Notes under the pieces: generated by a model
Databases searched by the model: none
Told to the model about the DNA's origin: nothing
What the model saw: the letters and a program-made list of their open reading frames with translations, nothing else
Position numbers and translations under genes: made by a program
From: Cenococcum geophilum 1.58
Lineage: Eukaryota > Ascomycota > Dothideomycetes > Gloniales > Gloniaceae
Assembly: GCA_001692895.1 (NCBI GenBank)
Contig: KV748187.1
Span: forward strand, 2,286,268-2,350,267
DNA length: 64,000 nt
Direction of reading: 5' to 3'
Part shown: piece by piece, positions 13,009 through 23,895 of the stretch
How positions within the stretch are numbered: position 1 is the first letter of the stretch
Layout of the letters: the number at the start of each line of letters is the position of its first letter

Positions 13009-13757
13009 GGCAAGCTGATGGTAGAGCAGCAACAGCCAGAGAAATAAAAAACTGATGGAGCCGTCGGCATGTCGCGACGTTTCAGGGTCTCGCTCCGACA
13101 TGGTAATCTACACCCTGAACAAGCATAGCATCATAGCAGGGAATGTGACTAAGTATCGAAGGGCGGCAGCCTGTCCGCAAAAGATGATTGGAAAGGAGGC
13201 GACCAGTGGCCTGCTGCGAGAGCGCATCGGACGTGTTTGACCATTGAAGACTGTGCCGCATCTCTTTGCTCCTCGGCCGTGATGTAGATTGCGCTGGCTC
13301 CCAATTTAATTTCACTCACAATCTTGAACACTAAGACTCTGTTGGTAGCCGAAAGAGGGCGAAGGTTACAACAGGGCAAGATCGTTTCGCAGTCCGCTCC
13401 CCTCCTTAACACAACTCGACTAGCCGCTCACGAGATTAATCTAGCAGTCATAGTCGCCGCCGTCTCTCTCTCTGCCCTCCCGATTCCGTCATTACTGGCC
13501 ATTATTCCAAGGGGCTCGTATCTTACTCGAAGTGCTCAGCCTTAGCCCTCCAGCCGACGAGTCCGAGACGTCAGACGAAAAGATCCTCAGTCGCCATCCC
13601 AGCGCGCACAATTCACGCCCCATTGTACATGCGCTCCTCTCCTATGTAATATACAATACTTTGCCATACACGCAGCCTTGGGTGTAAGGTGTAAGACAAC
13701 CTGAAGACGTCACTCGGGTGCCGAAGAGTTTGAACCTCAACCTTCGGGTACAGCTTC
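13009..13757. promoter_or_regulatory. Divergent intergenic region between CYM1 and taxilin genes
   Basis: 749 bp separate the two divergent start codons, so both promoters and 5' leaders must lie here. Open frames inside it (for example 13082-13315 and 13324-13545) look like chance shadows. No specific factor site can be assigned. Confidence 0.5.
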
Positions 13758-15677
13758 ATGGCAACCGTTGCTCACCAACACCAAGCAACGTCTGCACACG
13801 CTCGCTCCAATCCTGTCCATGTTATGGACACTAGCCGTAACTCGTCTCTCTCCCGCGACGCATCAATAGCTGGATCCGCACNCATGGCTACCTCTCAACA
13901 TCCCACCCCTGCGGGACCACCACCGAAGAAGGGCAAGGGCAAAAAGAATACTGATCCTTCTGAACAACAGAAGCAGATTCAGGCGAAAATAGCACAACTC
14001 GAGTTGGATGCAGCTGGTGACAAGGAGCAGGAAGCTGAAATTGGTGGGTCAACTCTTTCGGTTTCACATTTAGCACGACCGCTAAGGAGGGACCAATGTC
14101 AAAACTCTTTTTGATAGTCCGGTTGGCGCAACTACGAGCTTGAAGCTGGAGGGTTATTATTTTACATGGCATGGAATCATGAAAGGGGCTACAAGTTCGG
14201 CACAATGCAATGCTGTTCTGCCGCAAAATTTCTCGCTGAATTGTTAGCTAACAACGTCTTTGCGCATGTAGACCGGGAAGTCAAGAAAGCGAATCGAGAT
14301 TTGTCCCATTTACTTTCAACAATGGAAACGCCAATGTCCCGCCTTGAGGTTGTTCAAAAGAAATATACGGAACTTCTTCAAGATATGAAGAGAACCGAAC
14401 GAGATCATATCAAGGCTAAGAAGCGTGGCGATCAGCTGCAGAAGGAGAAAGATGCGGGAAGAACAGAGTTGAGCAGAGTGACGACTATGAAGGATAAGCT
14501 TGAGAAGCTGTCTAGGGACGTCACCAAGGAGAACAAGAAACTCAAGGTTAGCCGGTCATGGAAATTTGAGTGGATTTCTAAGAAGGGCAAAAGCTCATAC
14601 GTTAATAGGAGGACATCCACAGGCTCGAAACCACCGAATCTAAAGCACGGGAAGAGTTGCACGATAGGCTTGAGAGGATGGTAGCGGACGTAGAGGATGT
14701 TATCAATTCTCAAGGCCAGCCGGAACCACAGAACGTGGATATAGAGTTGGACGAAGTGTACGCCTTCTCATTGTCCAGAGAGTGAGGGACTCGTACTAAT
14801 CTTGGAATTAGCTTCCGTCAGAAGTTCAAGTCGTTCATCGACCAATACGAACTGCGTGAACTCCAATTCCACTCTCTCCTTAGGACCAAGGAACTTGAAA
14901 TACAGTATCAAATGGCAAGACTAGAACAACAACGCAAAGCTCAAGAGGTGGAGTCATCGAAGTCCCACCAACTGACGCGTCAAGTGTCGACTTTCTCCCA
15001 AACCGAATCAGAGTTGCGCACCCAGTTGAACATCTATGTGGAGAAGTTCAAGCAGGTAAGACTGACTCTTCCGCCTATCAACCTAAGCTAGTCTCAATTA
15101 GACTTGCGAATTCTTACAACATATGGAGGTTAATGCTGACTAGATGCAGGTCGAGGAAACGCTAAATAATTCCAATGATCTGTTCTTGACATTCCGCAAG
15201 GAGATGGAGGAGATGTCAAAGAAGACCAAGCGTTTGGAAAAAGAGAACGTCAACTTGACTAGGAAACAGGAGGCAACCAATCGCAATATTCTGGAAATGG
15301 CGGAAGAACGTACACGGACGCAGAGAGAGATAGCACGAAAGGACAAGGAGATGGAGCTGCTTCGTAAGAAGAACGAGAACCTGGAAAAGTTGTGCCGTGG
15401 TATGCAGGCACAAGGTCGTGGGCAAGTCAATGTGAATGATTTAGACGTTGGCGACGATGATGGTACGGAGAGCGAGTACGAGTATGAGGATGAAGATGAT
15501 GAAGGGAGCGGTGAGGGTGAGTATGACGAAGATACCGAAGAAGAAGCCATAGAGGTCCAAGGACGCCGACCTTTTGGCCCTGTCCCTCCACCTCCACCAC
15601 CGCCTCAGAGTCTAGTCAACGGCAAAGTCAATGGCCACAGGCAAACAAACGGTCAAGTGAATGGAATCAAGCGCTAG
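13758..15677 (+). CDS. Taxilin family coiled-coil protein
   Basis: Taxilins are long coiled-coil proteins that bind syntaxins in animals; the fungal role is poorly known. Exons: 13758-14043, 14272-14546, 14609-14757, 14812-15055, 15150-15677. All junctions are GT-AG and in phase, giving 493 residues. The order is a low-complexity Ser/His N-terminus, a Lys-rich stretch (PPPKKGKGKKN), and then a long coiled coil. The family core is REVKKANRDLSHLLSTME, MKDKLEKLSRDVTKENKKL, FRQKFKSFIDQYELRE and KEMEEMSKKTKRLEKEN. The tail is very acidic (EYEYEDEDDEGSGEGEYDED), then a polyproline run. An N at 13882 leaves one residue unknown. The first intron is 228 nt; the others are 54 to 94 nt. Confidence 0.9.
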
Positions 15678-16329
15678 ATCCTGCGGGAGAGAGATGTCGC
15701 TGTTGCTTCTGCAGGCTCCAGGCATAATGTGACATTTAGGACTTATATATATCCCGTGCGCCTCTATGATCAGGTTCTAAGAGCCGCCATTGTTACTTAT
15801 ACTCGATTCATCTCATTGATTTGTTCAGTGTGTTCGTATTCTTGCTGCAGGATAATTACGCGGCAGATTTGCTTGCTTTATATTGCCAAGTTCCGTGTAC
15901 TCCTTGAAACACCATGATTCCATGAAAAGCTCTTTGGATTAGATAAACACTCACATCTAAGACTGCACAGCGGACCACAATTTTGAGTGCTAGATCGAGG
16001 TAAGAAAGATTCAAAGGCTTTCGCTCCTATGTCCCCAATGAGGTCTAGGAGGAAACATTCCGCCTATTTCGTTTCTACCCGCGCTGGTGAAGGTCAGAAG
16101 ATAGGTGAAAAGGAGAATCAATGATGCTTGCGTGTAATGCATTGTAACGGTAATCAGGATAACACAGATTTGGAGATCGGAAGACTGTTCGATCGCTAGA
16201 ATGGAGGTTGTGGAGGTTACCTAGCTTTAGGCGTTCAGATGGCAGAAATGCATAAACCCCCATTAGACCGGAAGTAGACCTTGCGGCGTCTAGTCGGCGT
16301 TTTGACGAGTCGTCTGGTAGGCTTATATA
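15678..16329. other. Intergenic, no gene seen
   Basis: 3' flank of the taxilin gene up to the MITE. Short open frames on both strands carry no recognisable motif. Confidence 0.45.
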
Positions 16330-16550
16330 CGGAGGACGGAGCAAAAATGGATTTCCCTTTCCTTTGCAATCCCCCCCCCATAAGGTTGCTGAGGTTTTAG
16401 GCCTTTTGGGGGCCTTTAGGAGGTCTTCGGGCTATATAGACCACCTAAAATCTTGTTACTTAGGCGATAGAGCCCCGTAACTTTGGTGACCGTATGGGGG
16501 TATTTACTAGTCCCAAAAGGAAGGGAAATCCATTTTTGTGCCGTCCTCCG
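16330..16550. mobile_element. 221-bp MITE with about 36-bp inverted repeats and TA duplication
   Basis: The left end CGGAGGACGGAGCAAAAATG and the right end, read as reverse complement, CGGAGGACGGCACAAAAATG continue to match for about 36 bp (both run into GGATTTCCCTT). TA dinucleotides flank both sides (328-329 and 551-552 after 16000). Inside there is a second imperfect palindrome (AGGCCTTTT...GGCCTTTAGG). There is no coding capacity. Long inverted repeats plus a TA duplication fit a non-autonomous Tc1/mariner (pogo/Fot1-like) element. It sits about 220 bp upstream of the nitronate monooxygenase start. Confidence 0.85.
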
Positions 16551-16772
16551 TACCTCGGTCTTCCCGCAAATCTAAGCCCCGGCTACTGCTGACCACGGCA
16601 TCGTATATATTTATTTATCGCATATTCTTGCATGCAAACATGATATCTACCTCTTCTTCTGTTACTATACCAGCTTGTGCTTACAGCTTCTATTTCATCA
16701 ATAGCTGTAAACCTCCATAGAACGAACCATTTACTTTTATCTTCCACTGCCACACATTCCAAGACGTCCAGA

Positions 16773-17819
16773 ATGGCTACTCCTACCCTCCAAACACCAC
16801 TCACCAAGCTCCTAGGAATTCAATATCCTATAATACTTGCTGGAATGGCACGTACTTCTGGCGGCCCACTCGCGGCCGCCGTCTCCAATGCTGGTGGTCT
16901 CGGAGTCATCGGAGGCCTCGATTACACTCCTGAACAACTCCAAGACATTATCGACGAGCTGAAATCAAACCTCAAGGACAAGTCTCTGCCATTCGGAGTT
17001 GACCTTGCGCTTCCGCAAGTCGGCGGTAATGCGCGCAAGACAAACCACGACTACACTCATGGCCATCTGGACGAGCTAATCGAAATCACGATAAAGAACA
17101 GCGCAAAGCTATTCGTCAGCGCCGTGGGTGTGCCTCCACCACGAGTAATCAAGCGTTTGCATGAGGCAGGTGTGCTGATTATGAACATGGTTGGCGCGCC
17201 AAAACACGCTGTTAAGGCATTGGACGCTGGCGTGGACCTGGTGTGCGCGCAGGGTGGTGAGGGTGGCGGACACACTGGAGATATTGCAAACAGCATTTTG
17301 ATTCCCTCGGTCGTGGACGTTGCCAGGAGGTACAAGAGTCCGCTGACTGGCGAACCTGTGTTGGTCGTTGCAGCAGGCGGCATTTACAACGGACGAAGCC
17401 TGGCCAGCAGCTTGATGCAAGGCGCATCGGGCGTGTGGGTTGGTACAAGATTCGTGGCATCTACTGAGGCGGGTTGCTCGCAGATGCATAAAGAGAATGT
17501 TGTCAGTGCGGGTTTTACTGATACGTTGAGGACGCTGGTGATCAGTGGACGGCCACTTAGAGTTAGAGCGAATGATTATATTCGAGACTGGGAGTCGAGG
17601 CCAGATGAGATTAGGCAGTTGACAGAGAATGGTATTGTGCCTTTCATGNAAGACATGGAGGATGGAAAGGATGTTGATCTCCCATTCCTAATGGGCCAGG
17701 TCGCGAGTGTCATTAACGATATCAAGCCAGCGAAAGAGATCGTGGATGAGATGGTTAAGGAAGCTATCGAGATGTTACAGTTAGGACAGATATATATTGC
17801 ACGAGGCAGCAAGTTATAG
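16773..17819 (+). CDS. Nitronate monooxygenase (2-nitropropane dioxygenase family)
   Basis: FMN enzyme that oxidises alkyl nitronates such as propionate 3-nitronate, releasing nitrite and protecting against nitro toxins. Intronless, 348 residues. I chose the ATG at 16773 (MATPTLQTPLTKLLGIQYPI) because family members begin this way; the frame is open 96 bases further upstream. TIM-barrel and FMN motifs are visible: AGMARTSGGPLAAAVSNAGG near the N-terminus, CAQGGEGGGHTGD in the middle, then VLVVAAGGIYNGRSLASSL and GASGVWVGTRF. The C-terminus ends with QIYIARGSKL. N at 17649 makes one residue unknown. Substrate preference cannot be read from the sequence. Confidence 0.92.
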   Translation: MATPTLQTPLTKLLGIQYPIILAGMARTSGGPLAAAVSNAGGLGVIGGLDYTPEQLQDIIDELKSNLKDKSLPFGVDLALPQVGGNARKTNHDYTHGHLDELIEITIKNSAKLFVSAVGVPPPRVIKRLHEAGVLIMNMVGAPKHAVKALDAGVDLVCAQGGEGGGHTGDIANSILIPSVVDVARRYKSPLTGEPVLVVAAGGIYNGRSLASSLMQGASGVWVGTRFVASTEAGCSQMHKENVVSAGFTDTLRTLVISGRPLRVRANDYIRDWESRPDEIRQLTENGIVPFMXDMEDGKDVDLPFLMGQVASVINDIKPAKEIVDEMVKEAIEMLQLGQIYIARGSKL

Positions 17820-18027
17820 GGAACACGCCGTATATCAGTATCTTGGATATGATTACAGGTGTGGAGTAAATAAGGAGTTCTTGGTTCTATTTTTTTTTGT
17901 ACCATTTCCTCAGGCTTACTAGCTCGCAGAAAATAGGGTAAAATTTTACCACATTTAACACCACTGCTGAGAGTGTCATCTTGATTCAAATGAATGTCTG
18001 AATAGAGTATCTTTAGCTAACTCCTAT

Positions 18028-18380
18028 TTATTTTGGGACTTGGTAGCCAAGGATAATGAAATCTTCCTGCATTTCGGTTAGATCGTCATAATTCGTTCGG
18101 AAGGATTGAGCTGATGAAAACCTCGGTGTGTTTATTTTTAGGAATATGATGGCTCCGATCAACATGAACTACAAAAGCAATTAGTAACCATTCGTACGCC
18201 TAAATAAACGGCAATTAAAATGTAGTTTAACCAGGGCCACGGAGTCGATGATGATGTGCTACTAGGATCCATAAGAGCCGGCCAATTATTTGCACCGACA
18301 ACATCAAGTCGCAGACGCAGAGTAACGACCAGGCCAAGCTCAGGAGATTGCTTGTTCAACTTTTCCAAGCCAACCTCCAT
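18028..18380 (-). CDS. Small single-pass membrane protein (hypothetical)
   Basis: The first exon starts at the ATG at 18380 (MEVGLEKLNKQSPELG). The second exon is 18168-18028 (FMLIGAIIFLKINTPRFSS ... DLTEMQEDFIILGYQVPK). Two in-phase donors are possible. One at 18197 gives a 29-nt intron with a perfect TACTAAT branch, which is very short. One at 18209 gives 41 nt. The products have 107 or 103 residues. Either joins two halves into one hydrophobic segment following PWPWLNYILIA, so a single membrane span with a short charged tail is predicted. The coding look of exon 2, open to its stop and beginning right after TTTTGTAG, is the main evidence. I do not recognise the family. Its start lies 173 bp from that of the divergent kinase gene. 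Confidence 0.6.
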
Positions 18381-18553
18381 CTCATATTTTCCCCTCCACG
18401 CCCCTCACCAACGCCATATTCTTCCCTAGTATCCTCATTCGCCTCATCGCGACTCGGCTTTGCCCGCCAAACGGCTGTTCCTAACGGCCTCGCCAAGAAT
18501 TTCTACATGACGCGCTCCCAGACAGCTTCATCGATACCGGAGCTCCGCAATCC

Positions 18554-21166
18554 ATGCAGGCCAATCTCAAGACTCAGGCCGAAGTACAAGCTCAGAGGAA
18601 AAAGGTGCGCTTGTCTTTTGTTTCGACATTTAACTTGTGCTGACCTCCAACTAGCTGGCAAATTCTTACAAAGAACTCCTCGAGTAAATCCATTCGCTGC
18701 GCCCCATCACCCGCTCACGATACTGATCGCTCAAATATAGTGAATTCTCGTCAAAGGACCTCCATACCGTCGGAAACTATACTCTCGGTCGTCTCATAGG
18801 AAAAGGATCGTTTGGCAAAGTTTATCTCGCATCTCACAAACTCACCAATGGCTCCAAGGTACTCCTCGAGCTATCCACCACAGATACCTGACACAAAGCT
18901 AAGCTGTGTCGCAGGTTGTTCTTAAATCAGCCAAAAAGGATGATAGGAATCTAGCACGGGAAATACACCATCACCGACAATTCCTACACCCACATATCGC
19001 CAGATTATACGAGGTTATTGTAACAGAATCACTGGTCTGGCTTGTTCTAGAGTATTGTCCAGGTATCATGAGATTTAAGTCACACTTTTGCGACATCATC
19101 TAATCTAGTCTGGACTACAGGCGACGAATTGTATAACTATCTCCTTCAAAAAGGACCGATTGAACCCGCCAAAGCTCAGAAGATCTTCACCCAACTCGTC
19201 GGGGCCGTTTCCTATGTCCACAACAAGTCATGCGTGCACCGAGATTTGAAACTGGAGAATATCCTCCTTGACAAGCATGAGAATGTCAAGCTAGTGGATT
19301 TTGGTTTCACACGGGAGTATGAAGGTAAAGCGAGTTATCTCCAAACGTGGTGTGGGACGGTATGCTATAGCGCGCCAGAGATGCTTAAAGGTGAGAAGTA
19401 TGCGGGAGAAAAGGTGGATGTGTGGAGTTTGGGTATCATTCTGTATGCCCTGCTTGCCGGAGAATTACCTTTTGACGACGACGATGAAACCATTACGAAG
19501 ATGAAGATCTTGAAAGAGGAGCCGAAATATCCAGAGAGTTTCCTACCAACCGCGAAAGACCTAATCACTCAGCTATTATCCAAGCGACCGCTCTTGAGAC
19601 CATCACTAGCGGACATATTACAAAACCCATGGCTAGCAGATCATGCCCCACAACAACAAGCTATTCTCAAGTTGCAACAGCCGGCCCCGTTCACGACTGA
19701 GTTAGAGAAAGAGACTTTACAGCGGATGCGCAGTGCTGGGGTAGACATCGACATGGTCATCGAGAATGTTCTTGCGCAAAGATGTGATGCTCTTGCAGGG
19801 TGGTGGGCGTTGCTAATAGAGAAGGAAGAGCGCAAGGCTAAAAGACGAGAACGTAAACGTAAGGAACGAGAGGCCGAGGCAAAGAGTCTAAGGCGCTTGA
19901 GTGCAGCTAGTAGTCGATTAGAGAGACTTGCACCTACTATCAGAGAGACTGATGAAGAAGGACAGCTCAGTCCACTGTTGGGAGATCCTCCGAAGAGCCG
20001 CGGCCGGAATATGAAGCGGACAAGCGTCGCAGGTATGCAGACTCAGGAAAACAATAGCTTTCGTGTCTTGTTAACTTGAATTAGGTGCCATATCAGATCT
20101 CCCGCGTTTGCCCGAAACGCGATTAACTCCAGATTCTGACAAACCTCTACCTCCAATCGAAAAAGACTCAGTACGATCAGCTAGCTCTTCACGAAATCGA
20201 CCGCTCCCACCTCCGAAAGAGGTGAGACGATCAAGAAGTAGTATGCTTCAGGTTGTATCTACTAATCCTGAACTCCTCAATCCAAATGGTTTCGTACCAA
20301 AAAGACGTCGAAAATACCAGCAGCCATTCATTAATCACTTAAATTCTCTTAGAAATTGGTTTAGGGAGTCCGCGAAACGAGGAAGATCTCCTAACTCCAA
20401 AGCCAGCAGCGCGACATCGCCGAAAGTTACGCCAGGCAAGAATTCTCCTGAGACTGGCCGGCAATCGAGCACAGGAACACTCTCGAATCGCAATTCTGGG
20501 ATTAACTCTCATCCTGATTTGCACGCAAGAGCGAGTTTCCCGCAGCGGCCAAGAGTATCAACTACAGCCAGTGCTGGCTCTAATAAGCGGCCTTCTCTTT
20601 CTCCCTCTCCCTTGACACCTCATTCCTCTTATCGACGAAGCTCTATTAACCTTCGTGGGCGCAAGTCAACGTCTTCGTCTGTCTCATCTATTCGCTCTAT
20701 CCATCACCATCATTCGCACTCAAAAGCCTCCTCTACATCCTCGGCATCACTAGCATCGCCTTCTGTTTCGACAGCTAGTAAACCAACGAAGAGCCCTCAC
20801 ACGTCTGTGAAGGTTCTCCCTGCTACACCTACAACATCATCATTTCCCTCGAATATACGCATAGTTCGTGCGCCAGTCAACGAAGGCGGTGCTGCTTTTG
20901 GAGGTCTCCCGCCACAGAGCCCTGGGTTGAAATTTGCAAAACGGAAGCGGAGTCCGTTCAAAGGGCCCATGCTTAACGTTAGCTCTCACGGGAGCCCTAG
21001 TAATTCACGTACGAGGAGTGAAACTGGCAGCAGGAGTGCGAGTGTTCAAGGGCGGCGGAGTGGAGAGATAATTGAAGAGGAGGACGAGGATGAGGTTGAA
21101 GAGGTGGATGAATTCGCTCCTATTACCAAACCAGGGGAATTCGTAGAGGAAGTGCCTAACGGATGA
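18554..21166 (+). CDS. Serine/threonine protein kinase (CAMK/AMPK-like, fungal YPL150W-type)
   Basis: Exons: 18554-18604, 18655-18683, 18741-18858, 18915-19062, 19121-20032, 20085-21166. All junctions are in phase, giving 779 residues; exon 2 is only 29 nt. The start is the first ATG in frame (MQANLKTQAEVQAQRKK). The kinase domain follows at about residues 40-310. Visible are a P-loop GKGSFGKVYLA, the VVLK lysine, the AREIHHH glutamate, catalytic HRDLKLEN, DFG, and SAPEML. KAS.LQTWCGT in the activation loop resembles AMPK-related kinases. The C-terminal half is basic, Ser/Pro-rich and probably disordered, ending in an acidic patch (EEEDEDEVEEVDE). I recall similarity to the yeast putative kinase YPL150W; the target is unknown. 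Kinase activity is very likely, since all key residues are present. Confidence 0.88.
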
Positions 21167-23895
21167 AGATGTTGGATATCGATATTCGCTTCACTTCTGA
21201 GAGTAGTCTAGCTAGACTCGCTCGGCTTGCTTTTTTTTTCTCTAAACAAACCGATTCTCGAAGGAGATCGGGGTTGCTCTCAAATGGCCAGTAATGGATA
21301 ATGTAGGATTGGGCTTGTCATCCCTTGTATGTTGGCATAGTGGCGCTGGATTGGCGTTTGGGTAGTGTGAAAAGTCGCATCCTGATTTACCAGTTGCATG
21401 CGTAGATACCACTAGCAAGTGTTTTCCTAGAGTTTAGAGTTTCCTGTAATGTCTCATATTCTCGTATCCTGCCTTGGTGCATCTTGTATGTGTGAAAAAG
21501 CATAGGGTCAACGCAGCAATACTGGCCACAGACGGGCCGTCGCTGCACCAGTGTCACCTGCCTCGACCTCCGCATTCTTGTATCTCAGATATGGGGATTT
21601 AGCCTCTGTTCCTAACTACTCTAAATAGTCGCATTCCGTGGGCTTTATCTGGTTGACCCACACCCCACGTGCCTCGCCTTTCCGTATAAACTTTAGCCAG
21701 TAGTGCCGCTATCAAAGGACGTCTAAGGCAACGCTGCCCGTTGTGCCAAGTCGTAACTAGTGTCGACACCCACTGAGATGTTGCATGCATTAGTGGTTTC
21801 GCCTTCCTAATTCCGCTCGTCATTCCGTGGGGTTAGTCGCAAAGGCGTTGCGCAGATCACGAGCGGTTTTGCAATACATTTGGTAAAAGCCTTCTTTTGT
21901 TCTGCGTTTTGCCCTGTGGAATTGCGGCAGGTGCAAGATTGCGATATTTTCTGTTGTCTACACGACCGAATGCACGAGATGAACTGCCACTTTGGTGCTA
22001 CGGTGCAGAGCTAGTATATGCCACAGCTAGCTATGTTGAGTGGAACAGACGGTTGTTGGGGCCAGTAACGCTTAGAGTTGACTTAATTTCATCTTCTAAT
22101 TCGAACAGCCATTGCCATTTCTCCCAAATTTACGAACAATCTCAGTATCAAATTCTCTTGGAGAAATGCTACGAGCGGTCAGAGCCTGGGCAGAGGGGAA
22201 GTGATGATTGGGACTTAGAAAAGAAAAAGGGCCCTAATGCAGGAAACCGATGCTGTCTGAACTGTCAGGAGACGCTGTACGCCCTCTTTGCGCTCTAAGA
22301 ATCAGCCCTACCCGAGCCGCCTTCCATGACAGCTTCTTCTGCAAGCCATCATCAAAAGCAAAAACCCGAATCATAAATCATTTGTTGTCACTGCTCCTGA
22401 AGTCGTCCAGCGTTCCGGTGGCCCTGCTGCCTCAGTTAATGTCTCCCTGGTGTCCAATATCGGATGAGCAATGTTTCAGCCTCAAATCCTCCGTCGTAAA
22501 TAATGGGCTGATTGGGGCAGTTCCGTGCCAAAAGGTCTCGTGTCGTGTGCTCCTGGCCCTAATGGGTGGGCAGCGCTTGGATTCGGGAATGGTCCGCCCA
22601 CGCTATTCTTATCATTCGCGCTACGCAGTAAACGCCACTCGATGCAGGAGCTGTTAGATCCAGAATGGCCTCTTATTGCCACCAACGCAAGCGCTTCGCA
22701 CATCGGAAATATGCTTCAGTAAGATTCTCTCAAGGTCTTCCAGCCTGAAGAGGATATATGAAGTGCTGGTACCGATGGACCTATCCTAATGCTGTCAGAC
22801 TATTTTGAATCTCAGCTTCTGACGCCGAGTGTGACACAGAAAGACGCCATGGACATTCGTCAACGTCTTAATTGAACCTGCAAACCGTTAAATTACGGCG
22901 CCGGGGTTCTGGACGAGTAACATGTCGACCTTCCCAAACGAACCAAAGACCAACCCCCAGATTCGCTAAGGCATCTAAATTGGCCGGATACACTAATAAG
23001 GCACGTATGCATGCCGAGGTCTTCGCACATTGTTCAAACACGGACAAGCAGGATGACGGAAGTGGCGTAAATATCGAACTCCAAGCGTAGGAGCCACTCA
23101 GAGCCCAGAAGATTGATATGCGCGGAGATCATCAAATATGATGGAGATTGATAGGGTCAGCATTGGAGTTACACGATTCGTCTCGAGTGCTGCTGTGGTC
23201 CAAAATAGCCTCGTAGCCCTGAGTTGGGCTGCGATAAGAGAAGATGGCTAATAACTTCACTAGAACGCACGCTCCCTTTCCTAGAGCTTTTGCAGAGGAG
23301 ACAGAAGCCGCGCTTGTCTGTTTATCGTCAGTCACCATCGCCAAGTAGAGTTTAGCCGTCAAGAGGCCCAAAGCGGCGGTCGGGGAAATTTACGAATCGG
23401 TGCTGCGGGGCGTTGCTTGGTTGCAACTCGGGGCGTAGCACCATCCCTAGCCCTCGTCGGACAAGCTCGTAATTGGCGAGATCTGTACAGCCGTTCCCCG
23501 GGCATGGGAATTGAATGGACCCTACGCCATTCAACCATGTCCGCGATGACGACCAAACAGCAGCCTTTTCGTGCATCCTCTTGATATCGAAACGCGGGTA
23601 GGAAGGTTGCGATACCAACGATAATCGGGCTCTGGACCCTGCTAGCATCGGCATCCTAGACTTTTCCTAAGCTTTCGTCCTGCACCCTCAGCTGCACTTT
23701 AATAAGTCTGACTGCGCCTTGTACCCTGCAAGGCTGTAAGCTATCTTAGCCTTGGCCACTGGACATGTCCGGCTCACCACCAGACTTCTAACGACTGTCT
23801 CCACCTCTGGTGACTGTAGTGGCCGTTAACTCGATCGCTACCTGCTTCATTCCTTCAGACGTCGATTTCGCACCTGTGCTTTTCTGGTTATCGCG
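21167..23895. other. 2.7-kb intergenic region, no gene recognised
   Basis: Several open frames of 60 to 135 codons overlap on both strands (for example 21897-22298 and 22250-22657). None shows a domain, a signal peptide or convincing splice continuity. The region probably holds the kinase 3' UTR and a long permease promoter or leader. Confidence 0.45.

Noticed and set aside
21897..22657. Open frames of 133 and 135 codons between kinase and permease
   Set aside because: Overlapping frames without domains, signal peptide or splice continuity. Composition does not differ from the surrounding intergenic DNA.
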